From contig CAUSFO010000045.1 in assembly GCA_963530895.1 (NCBI GenBank), positions 1-13,578 on the forward strand: 13,578 nucleotides of DNA. The letters run 5' to 3'. Source of the stretch: JABCPE02 sp963530895. Its GTDB lineage: Bacteria > Bacteroidota > Bacteroidia > Flavobacteriales > Weeksellaceae. Under the pieces are notes generated by a model. That model was not told the DNA's origin. It made no database searches and saw only the letters and a list, made by a program, of their open reading frames with translations. A program made the translations under genes and the position numbers. Below are positions 8,576 to 13,578 of this stretch, piece after piece; the first letter of the stretch is position 1, and every line of letters starts with the position of its first letter.

Positions 8576-8583
8576 TACCTTTG
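8576..8583 (+). promoter_or_regulatory. -7 element of the pseudouridine synthase promoter
   Basis: TACCTTTG matches TAnnTTTG exactly and sits in a TTACCTTTGCAC context very common before Bacteroidetes genes. Transcription would start near 8590, about 15 nt before the ATG at 8605. No TTG is found at 17-23 nt upstream (the nearest, at 8542-8544, is 31 nt away). The element decides the gene start: an in-frame TTG at 8581 lies inside it and so would be upstream of the transcript. Confidence 0.6.
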
Positions 8584-8604
8584 CACAAATTATTTAAGAA
8601 CAAG

Positions 8605-9516
8605 ATGAGTAGAGATAGAAAAAGTTTTTTGGGAAGAAGGGATAACAGAGAAGAGGGTAGAGGAAGCCAAAATAGAAATAAATTTGAGAAAAGGGACAGA
8701 CCATCTGCTCCCAAAAAGTTTTACAAAAAACCTGATGAGCAGGAAGATAAGGCTAAATCCTTTATTCTGAAAAGAAAATTGGACAAAATCAGCAAACAGG
8801 TTGAAAAAGATACAATTAGGCTTAATAAATACATCGCTAATTCTGGAATATGCAGCAGGAGAGAGGCTGATGAACTGATTACACAAGGACTAGTGGAGGT
8901 CAATGGGAAGGTGGTTACAGAAATGGGATACCAAGTTCAGAAAACAGATAGAGTGGTTTTCGATGGACAGAGTATAACTCCAGAAAAGCCTGTATATGTG
9001 CTTCTTAACAAGCCGAAAGGATATATCTCTACGACAAAAGATGAGAAAGCGAGAAAGACCGTGATGGATCTGGTAGCGAATGCCTCGCCGTATCGTTTAT
9101 TCCCAGTGGGTAGGCTGGATAGACAGACCACAGGACTTATTCTTTTGACAAATGATGGGCATTTGACTAAAAAACTGACGCACCCATCTTTCGGAGTGAA
9201 AAAAATCTATCATGTCACTTTGGATAGAAAACTAAGTGTGGAGGATCTGCGCACCATAGCAGATGGAGTTCGTCTAGAAGAGGGAGTAGCAGAAGTGGAC
9301 AGCATCTCATACATCGAAGGAAAACCTAAAAATGAAGTGGGAATAGAGATTCACATCGGTTGGAACAGAGTGGTAAGAAGAATTTTTAAGAAGATGGGCT
9401 ATGAAGTGGAGGCTTTGGACAGAGTGATTTTTGCAGGGCTTACCAAGAAAAATATCAAGCGAGGACACTGGCGAATTCTTACCGAAATGGAAGTGAATAA
9501 CCTAAAAATGTTATAA
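8605..9516 (+). CDS. S4-domain rRNA pseudouridine synthase (RsuA/RluB family)
   Basis: The 303-residue protein has three parts. Residues 1-70 are a highly charged, Arg/Lys-rich low-complexity tail. Residues about 71-118 are an S4 RNA-binding domain (IRLNKYIANSGICSRREADE). Residues about 128-300 are the RsuA/RluB catalytic domain with VLLNKPKGY (132-140) and the catalytic motif GRLDRQTTGLILLTNDG, where Asp172 is the expected nucleophile. Family members isomerise a uridine in 23S (RluB, position 2605) or 16S rRNA (RsuA, position 516); the sequence alone does not settle which, though RluB is the more usual label for long versions. The ATG at 8605 was chosen over a TTG eight codons upstream, because that TTG is part of the promoter. 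The basic tail may add RNA affinity and is common in this phylum. A terminator follows closely, so the gene is probably monocistronic. Confidence 0.92.
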   Translation: MSRDRKSFLGRRDNREEGRGSQNRNKFEKRDRPSAPKKFYKKPDEQEDKAKSFILKRKLDKISKQVEKDTIRLNKYIANSGICSRREADELITQGLVEVNGKVVTEMGYQVQKTDRVVFDGQSITPEKPVYVLLNKPKGYISTTKDEKARKTVMDLVANASPYRLFPVGRLDRQTTGLILLTNDGHLTKKLTHPSFGVKKIYHVTLDRKLSVEDLRTIADGVRLEEGVAEVDSISYIEGKPKNEVGIEIHIGWNRVVRRIFKKMGYEVEALDRVIFAGLTKKNIKRGHWRILTEMEVNNLKML

Positions 9517-9524
9517 AAAAATAG

Positions 9525-9560
9525 AAGTGATAAATACCCTCTTTGTGTTTATCACTTTTT
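9525..9560 (+). terminator. Intrinsic terminator after the pseudouridine synthase gene
   Basis: AAGTGATAAA at 9525-9534 pairs with TTTATCACTT at 9548-9557. The stem can extend inward to 13 bp with one T-G wobble, leaving a 7-nt loop (9538-9544). A T run (9556-9560) follows, and an A run precedes the stem. It starts 8 nt after the stop codon. Confidence 0.75.
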
Positions 9561-9582
9561 AATTTAAAATACCGAATTTAGA

Positions 9583-10587
9583 ATGGTTTTAGTAACGGGA
9601 GCAACAGGGATTTTAGGAAGAGTATTGGTTTTAGAACTCCTTAAAAAAGGCAAAAAAGTGAGAGCAGCCAAGCGAAAAAGCAGCAATATAGAAGAAGTCA
9701 AAAAATCTTGGTTCTTTTATACGACAGATGCTGAACGGCTGTTTGAGCAGATAGAGTGGGTGGATGTGGATTTGTGGGATTTGGATTCGCTGAGAGCGGC
9801 TTTGGATGGTGTGGAGGAGGTCTATCATGCTTCTGCAAAAGTGAGTTTTCACCCAAAAGATGCTCAAGAAATGCTCAGAACCAATGTGGAAGGCACTAAA
9901 AATATGCTCTATATAGCCGAAGAAAAACAGGTGAAAAAGTTTCTCTTTGTGAGTTCTATTGCGGTGCTGGATGAGGTGAATGAAAATGGGATTATTGATG
10001 AAAATTCGCAGTTTAACCCAAAAGAAGAGCATTCTGGCTATGCACAGTCCAAATACCTTGCAGAAATGGAGGTCTGGCGAAGCTCTGCAGAAGGGATGAA
10101 TACCATTATCATTAACCCTGGTGTCATCATCGGCACAGGAAACTGGGGGAACAGCAGCGGAGAGCTTTTTACCACTTTTGAGAAAAATCCATTTACTTTT
10201 TCAGGAGGAACGGCCTATGTGGATGTTCGCGATGTGGCTAAAATAGCAGTGGAACTGATGGATAGAAATAAATTCGGCGAGCGGTATATTATCCTTTCTG
10301 AAAACCGAAAATATCAGGATTTGTCCGATATAGTAAGGCTTAAATTAGGAAAATCCAAAACGAAAATCCTTCCAAAGTCTATTCTGAATTTTGCATATTG
10401 GCTGAATGTGCTTTTGGGGTGGCTTATCCCAAGTTTAAAGAGAATTACCAAGAGTAATATAGAGGCGGTTACCAGCTTTACGCCGATTTCTAATGAGAAA
10501 ATAAAACAAGAACTGAATTATAATTTTATTCCTATTAATGAAAGTATTGATTTTCATTTAGAAAATTATAAGAATAGAAAATTGTAA
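9583..10587 (+). CDS. NAD(P)-dependent epimerase/dehydratase, extended SDR family
   Basis: The 334-residue protein begins directly with the Rossmann nucleotide-binding strand and glycine motif TGATGILG (residues 5-12, GxxGxxG). It continues with DVDLWD (61-66), the SDR catalytic serine region FVSSIAV (122-128) and the YxxxK pair Tyr153/Lys157 in GYAQSKY. A PGVIIGTG segment (179-186) is typical of extended SDRs such as dihydroflavonol-reductase-like and nucleoside-sugar epimerases. The C-terminal part (about 260-330) is the substrate lid, with a hydrophobic stretch ILNFAYWLNVLLGWLIP that may touch the membrane. No signal peptide is present, so it acts in the cytoplasm. The substrate cannot be told from sequence; sugar-nucleotide, flavonol-like or sterol/hydroxy-acid reductases all share these motifs. 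The next gene follows after 19 nt, so the two may be cotranscribed. No consensus promoter was found in the 66-bp gap upstream. Confidence 0.88.
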   Translation: MVLVTGATGILGRVLVLELLKKGKKVRAAKRKSSNIEEVKKSWFFYTTDAERLFEQIEWVDVDLWDLDSLRAALDGVEEVYHASAKVSFHPKDAQEMLRTNVEGTKNMLYIAEEKQVKKFLFVSSIAVLDEVNENGIIDENSQFNPKEEHSGYAQSKYLAEMEVWRSSAEGMNTIIINPGVIIGTGNWGNSSGELFTTFEKNPFTFSGGTAYVDVRDVAKIAVELMDRNKFGERYIILSENRKYQDLSDIVRLKLGKSKTKILPKSILNFAYWLNVLLGWLIPSLKRITKSNIEAVTSFTPISNEKIKQELNYNFIPINESIDFHLENYKNRKL

Positions 10588-10606
10588 AATATTATAAATC
10601 AATGAA

Positions 10607-11176
10607 ATGACTAATATAGAGCTGATACAAGAATGGTATAAAAATCAGTGTAATGGCGACTGGGAGCATGAATATGGAGTGAAAATAGAAACTTTGGATA
10701 ACCCTGGCTGGATTGTCAGTATAGATTTAGTGGATACTTTTCTGCAAGGGTTTGAATATCAGTATTCTAGAAAAGCTGAAGAGGACTGGATAGAGCTGGT
10801 GTCTGATGGTAAAGTTTTTAGGGGAGCGGGAGATTTTCAGAAACTTGATGAAATTTTAGATAAATTTATCAATGAATTTGCATTGCCTAATATTAAAAAT
10901 GCAAAGCAGATTTACGAAATATACGAGGAAATACCTTTGTCCATAGGGCTTAATGTATATAGACAACTTAATGCTATGCCCATTAGTTTGACAGAATTTG
11001 AGATAGTAGAAATTCCAGAATTTGATTTCAAAGATCTGAAAGTGGTGGATATAGAAGATTTTCAAAAAATGACTTTCCAAGAAGGCGAAATAGGCAGTAG
11101 ATACAGAGTGGGCGACAGGGTGTCTTGCGACCTAAAAACGCTCTACGATGGGGTAAATCTTGTTATAAAAAATTAA
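10607..11176 (+). CDS. Imm53-like immunity protein with an extra C-terminal half
   Basis: Residues 1 to about 95 resemble the Imm53 immunity family: LIQEWYKNQCNGDWEHEYG (5-24), then GVKIETLDNPGW (24-35), a short strand IVSIDL, and EEDWIELVSDGKVFRGAG (58-75) before a last helix. Such proteins are sometimes mislabelled rhodanese-related. Imm53 proteins are usually about 100 residues and neutralise toxins of polymorphic or contact-dependent systems (family knowledge; recognition here is from memory of the motif). Residues about 96-189 are an additional acidic region (EIVEIPEFDFKDLKVVDIEDF at about 131-151) that I do not recognise. There is no signal peptide, so it should be cytoplasmic. No toxin-like gene, Rhs repeat or secretion gene lies nearby, so it is an orphan. 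It follows the SDR gene by 19 nt and may be read through from it. Confidence 0.7.
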   Translation: MTNIELIQEWYKNQCNGDWEHEYGVKIETLDNPGWIVSIDLVDTFLQGFEYQYSRKAEEDWIELVSDGKVFRGAGDFQKLDEILDKFINEFALPNIKNAKQIYEIYEEIPLSIGLNVYRQLNAMPISLTEFEIVEIPEFDFKDLKVVDIEDFQKMTFQEGEIGSRYRVGDRVSCDLKTLYDGVNLVIKN

Positions 11177-11190
11177 AATCAATCCCAAAG

Positions 11191-11230
11191 TAACAAGCGT
11201 TGCCTATTTAAAATTTTGTTTTGCTTGTTA
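11191..11230. other. Inverted repeat around the yidD promoter
   Basis: TAACAAGC (11191-11198) and GCTTGTTA (11223-11230) are perfect 8-nt inverted arms separated by 24 nt. No T run follows directly, so it is a poor terminator. The loop contains the -33 element of the yidD promoter and the right arm lies between -33 and -7, so it could be a regulatory dyad or a weak end signal for the gene upstream. Confidence 0.35.
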
Positions 11231-11246
11231 TAATAGTTTATTTTTG
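11215..11246 (+). promoter_or_regulatory. Promoter of the yidD-lgt operon
   Basis: TTTG at 11215-11218 is followed after exactly 20 nt by TATTTTTG at 11239-11246, a full match to TTG-N17-23-TAnnTTTG and the same spacing as the promoter of the TonB receptor operon. The predicted transcription start near 11253 leaves a leader of only about 5 to 10 nt before the likely yidD start. Confidence 0.65.
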
Positions 11247-11260
11247 TCCAAAATAAAATT

Positions 11261-11500
11261 TTGTTTCAGAAAATAATCATATTTCCTTTTGTGATGCTGG
11301 TTCGCTTTTATCAGCTGGCCATTTCGCCATGGCTGGGGAGCAACTGCCGTTATCAGCCCACATGTTCTCAGTATATGCTGGAAGCTCTGAAAACCCACGG
11401 TCTTCCGAAAGGATTATTTTTAGGAACAAAGAGAATTTTGAGCTGTCATCCATGGGGAGGCAGCGGCTATGACCCAGTTCCACCTAAAAAAAGAAAGTAA
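11261..11500 (+). CDS. yidD: YidD, membrane protein insertion efficiency factor
   Basis: The 79-residue product is a near-complete YidD. It has an amphipathic N-terminal helix (IIIFPFVMLVRFYQLAISP), the family core GSNCRYQPTCSQY with Cys29 and Cys35, and the tail ILSCHPWGGSGYDPVPPKK with Cys62. YidD is a small inner-membrane-associated protein that helps YidC-dependent insertion of membrane proteins (established in E. coli). No ATG fits the N-terminus: the only in-frame ATG (11294) would remove the first eleven residues, including part of the conserved helix, so TTG at 11261 is the best start; ATT at 11258 is a less likely alternative. The stop is 7 nt before the preferred lgt ATG, so the two form an operon. 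An oxidase-like or metal-binding role for the three cysteines is not established. Confidence 0.93.
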   Translation: MFQKIIIFPFVMLVRFYQLAISPWLGSNCRYQPTCSQYMLEALKTHGLPKGLFLGTKRILSCHPWGGSGYDPVPPKKRK

Positions 11501-11507
11501 ATTTAAA

Positions 11508-12779
11508 ATGAAAGATAAAATAAGATTTTTTATTCTGTTTGCATTATTGCCGTTTCAGTTGTTCTTTTCACAAGAATACAAAAATGGTTTTTCCAACGGA
11601 AGTATAGTAACTAAAAAGGGAAGCACTCCTGTGAAAATATTTGTAAGCCCTGATATGAAGCAGGTTTATGATGCTCTCGGTTCAGAGAATGCAGATGTTT
11701 TGGTTATTCTTAATAAATACAATACAGAGCTGTCCAGCCAGAGAGAATATGAGTATGTGGCTCCGTATTATGAGGAGTTTAAAAAGAAAGGTTATCTTAT
11801 TCTCAATGAAAATTTTATGCCTGTCGGCGAGGAGGGAATGTCCGCAGAATCCCTCAAAAGCTACAAATATATTTTGAAGTCCAATCAGCTGACAAAGCTG
11901 GATTCACAGATGAGTAAAATGGTATGGCTAAATACCGAGTTTAGCATTTGGAATCCTAATGAAGGCATAGATATTTTTGGTTTTAAACTGAGATATTACG
12001 GGCTGATGTTTGTTTTTGCTTTTGGATTTGGAATTTTGATCATGAGACAAATTTTCAAAATTGACAATGTAGATGATAAATTCATAGATCCGCTCTTTAC
12101 ATGGACACTGCTGGGGACTATTTTTGGGGCGAGAATAGGGCATGTGGTTTTCTATGAGCCGAGTTTGTTTGTAACGGATTTTTGGAGTGTTTTCCTGCCT
12201 ATCAGAACGAAGCCTACGCTGGAGTTTACAGGTTTTTCTGGGCTAGCGAGCCACGGTGCTACTATCGCATTGATTTTGACTACATTATATTATAGTTATA
12301 GAATTATTAAGAAAAATCCGTTTTGGGTTTATGACAGATTAGGAATTGTTATTGCATTAGGAGGGACTTTTGTGCGAATGGGGAATTTTTTCAATTCTGA
12401 AATTATCGGAAAACCAGCGAGCGAAACTTCGCCGTTTGCGATACTTTTCCCACAGCAAAGCATGGAATACGGAGCCATAGTTCCGAGATATCCTACTCAG
12501 CTTTTTGAGGCTTTTGGGTATGTTTGTTTATTTATTTTATTGGCTGTTTTGTACAAATTTACTCGTAAAAAATATCAGCAGGGATGGCTGTTTGGGCTGT
12601 TTTTTGTGATACTTTGGAGTATTCGTTTCTTTGTAGAATTCTTGAAAGAACCGCAGGGAAATGAGGTTATCACATTTGCAGGGCTCAATACTGGGCAGGT
12701 TCTGAGTATTCCATTTATGCTGGCAGGTGTGGCTATTATGATTTATTCCAAGAAAAATAAAATAGAACCAGCTGAATAA
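11508..12779 (+). CDS. lgt: Lgt, prolipoprotein diacylglyceryl transferase with exported N-terminal extension
   Basis: Lgt transfers diacylglycerol from phosphatidylglycerol to the lipobox cysteine of prolipoproteins, the first maturation step, in the inner membrane. The core lies at residues about 145-415 of 423 and keeps the key residues of E. coli Lgt (correspondence by eye): Tyr164 in RYYGLMF (Tyr26), His249 in ASHG (His103), Arg290/Asn293/Glu298/Gly301 in RMGNFFNSEIIG (Arg143/Asn146/Glu151/Gly154), and Arg373/Glu377 in IRFFVEF (Arg239/Glu243). The ATG at 11508 is preferred over 11469, which would overlap yidD. Unusually, residues 1-22 form a signal peptide (FALLPFQLFFSQ) and residues 23 to about 140 form a soluble region with an alternating strand/helix pattern (VKIFVS, DVLVILN, YLILN). 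E. coli Lgt is 291 residues and its N-terminus faces the periplasm, so the extension should sit there. Its function is unknown to me. Confidence 0.93.
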   Translation: MKDKIRFFILFALLPFQLFFSQEYKNGFSNGSIVTKKGSTPVKIFVSPDMKQVYDALGSENADVLVILNKYNTELSSQREYEYVAPYYEEFKKKGYLILNENFMPVGEEGMSAESLKSYKYILKSNQLTKLDSQMSKMVWLNTEFSIWNPNEGIDIFGFKLRYYGLMFVFAFGFGILIMRQIFKIDNVDDKFIDPLFTWTLLGTIFGARIGHVVFYEPSLFVTDFWSVFLPIRTKPTLEFTGFSGLASHGATIALILTTLYYSYRIIKKNPFWVYDRLGIVIALGGTFVRMGNFFNSEIIGKPASETSPFAILFPQQSMEYGAIVPRYPTQLFEAFGYVCLFILLAVLYKFTRKKYQQGWLFGLFFVILWSIRFFVEFLKEPQGNEVITFAGLNTGQVLSIPFMLAGVAIMIYSKKNKIEPAE

Positions 12780-12781
12780 GG

Positions 12782-12817
12782 TTGATTTACAAGGTTTTTG
12801 CTTTGTAATCAATTTTT
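12782..12817 (+). terminator. Probable intrinsic terminator of the yidD-lgt operon
   Basis: TTGATTTACAA (12782-12792) pairs with TTGTAATCAA (12803-12812) with one bulged T. The stem can extend by a G-T and a G-C pair, leaving the loop TTTTTG. Five T follow at 12813-12817. It starts 3 nt after the lgt stop and 15 nt before the hydrolase start. Confidence 0.65.
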
Positions 12818-12831
12818 GAAAAAGAAAAAAA

Positions 12832-13578
12832 ATGATTTTAAACTCAAAAATTTACGGACAGGAAATTCAGGAAACTCCTCTGTTGGTTTTTCATGGATTG
12901 TTCGGAATATCAGATAATTGGGGTACTTTCGGAAGGGAATTTGGTCAGTGGATGCCTTGCCATTTGGTGGATTTGCGTAATCACGGAAAAAGTTTTCACT
13001 CGGATGAAATGTCTCACCAGATAATGGCGGAGGATATTTTAAATTATATCAATCATTATCAATTAGATAAGGTCAATCTTCTGGGGCATTCGCTTGGCGG
13101 TAAGGCAGTGATGCAGTTTGCGATTTCTTATCCAGAGAGGGTAAATAAACTTATCGTAGCAGACATAGCGCCAAGGGCTTACAGACCGCATCATCAGACG
13201 GCTTTTGAAGCGTTACAAAGTGTGGATTTTTCTGCTGTTTCTGCTCGTAAAGATGTGGAACTTCAGCTGGAAAAATACATTACGGACAGAGCCATGCTTT
13301 TGTTCCTTCTCAAAAATCTCTATTGGGAGCAGGAAAATAAACTGAACTGGAGATTTAATCTAAAAACTCTTTCCGAGAAATATGCTGATTTGGTCGGAAA
13401 TATAGAAGCGAAAGGAGTTTTCGGAGGGAAAACTTTATTCCTCGCTGGCGAAAAATCTAATTACATCCTTCCAGAAGATGAAATCCTAATTCGTGAGAAA
13501 TTCCCTGACAGCCAGATTGTTAAAATTAAAAATGCAGGGCATTGGCTCCAAGTAGATAATTCGCAAGATTTTAACAAT
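12832..13578 (+). CDS. Alpha/beta hydrolase, YbfF-type esterase, 3' end cut by the window
   Basis: The frame is open from ATG 12832 to the right edge, giving 249 residues; family members are about 255 long, so only a few residues should be missing. The fold markers are in order: oxyanion loop VFHGLFGISDNW (19-30), DLRNHGKS (47-54), nucleophile elbow GHSLGG with Ser87, DIAP with Asp111 (the YbfF-like acid position), AGEKSNY (205-211), and the histidine in NAGHW (His237). The DLRNHG and DIAP motifs point to the YbfF/abhydrolase-6 group of small esterases rather than to BioH or haloalkane dehalogenases. It has no signal peptide and should be cytoplasmic. The start follows a probable terminator by 15 nt, and an A-rich leader precedes the ATG. 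No consensus promoter was found in the short gap, so read-through from lgt is possible. The physiological ester substrate is unknown. Confidence 0.9.
   Translation, partial: MILNSKIYGQEIQETPLLVFHGLFGISDNWGTFGREFGQWMPCHLVDLRNHGKSFHSDEMSHQIMAEDILNYINHYQLDKVNLLGHSLGGKAVMQFAISYPERVNKLIVADIAPRAYRPHHQTAFEALQSVDFSAVSARKDVELQLEKYITDRAMLLFLLKNLYWEQENKLNWRFNLKTLSEKYADLVGNIEAKGVFGGKTLFLAGEKSNYILPEDEILIREKFPDSQIVKIKNAGHWLQVDNSQDFNN

Noticed and set aside
8581..8604. Longer start (TTG) for the pseudouridine synthase
   Set aside because: The TTG is part of the TACCTTTG promoter element, so it should not be transcribed; ATG 8605 is the natural start.
11469..11507. Longer start for lgt at ATG 11469
   Set aside because: It would overlap the conserved end of yidD by 32 bases and put a charged stretch ahead of a clear signal peptide that begins at ATG 11508.

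Overview
The window looks like ordinary chromosome from a member of the Flavobacteriia, most likely of the Weeksellaceae / Chryseobacterium group (inference). The DNA is AT-rich, and gene starts lack Shine-Dalgarno sequences. Promoters match the Bacteroidetes pattern (TTG about 20 nt before TAnnTTTG). The gene content (DUF2723 membrane glycosyltransferase, TonB-dependent receptor with an Asp-Glu-Val-Ile-type N-terminus, YidD beside Lgt) also fits. The genus call is a recollection-level guess.

Layout. Positions 1-3424 (minus) hold a very large DUF2723 / GT-C type membrane protein that runs off the left edge. A 199-bp AT-rich gap separates it from a divergent two-gene operon on the plus strand. 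That operon encodes a compact TonB-dependent receptor (3624-5651) and, 5 nt later, a secreted thioredoxin-like protein (5657-6100), and ends at a strong hairpin terminator. A convergent minus-strand pair follows: a Wzx/MOP-type flippase (6139-7617) and the FkbM-type methyltransferase upstream of it (7617-8429), overlapping by one base. A second divergent intergenic region (8430-8604) leads to a plus-strand series: an S4-domain rRNA pseudouridine synthase (8605-9516) with its own terminator, an extended-SDR NAD(P) epimerase/dehydratase (9583-10587), an Imm53-like immunity protein with an extra C-terminal half (10607-11176), YidD (11261-11500), Lgt with a secreted N-terminal extension (11508-12779), a second terminator, and a YbfF-type alpha/beta hydrolase cut by the right edge (12832-13578).

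How the genes relate. The theme is the cell envelope. The receptor and thioredoxin-like protein probably act together: the receptor's only two cysteines form a CxxC in its plug, facing a partner whose active site is also CxxC. YidD (membrane-protein insertion) and Lgt (first step of lipoprotein maturation) form a tight two-gene unit behind a promoter with both consensus elements. The flippase/FkbM pair suggests handling of a lipid-linked glycan, but no sugar transferases lie beside it. The SDR, pseudouridine synthase and hydrolase are housekeeping-type genes.

No RNA gene, CRISPR array, insertion sequence or prophage gene was seen. No gap between genes exceeds 200 bases. The most unusual points are the receptor CxxC / thioredoxin pairing, the roughly 140-residue exported extension on Lgt, and the orphan two-part Imm53-like protein. 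None amounts to a clearly new multi-gene system.
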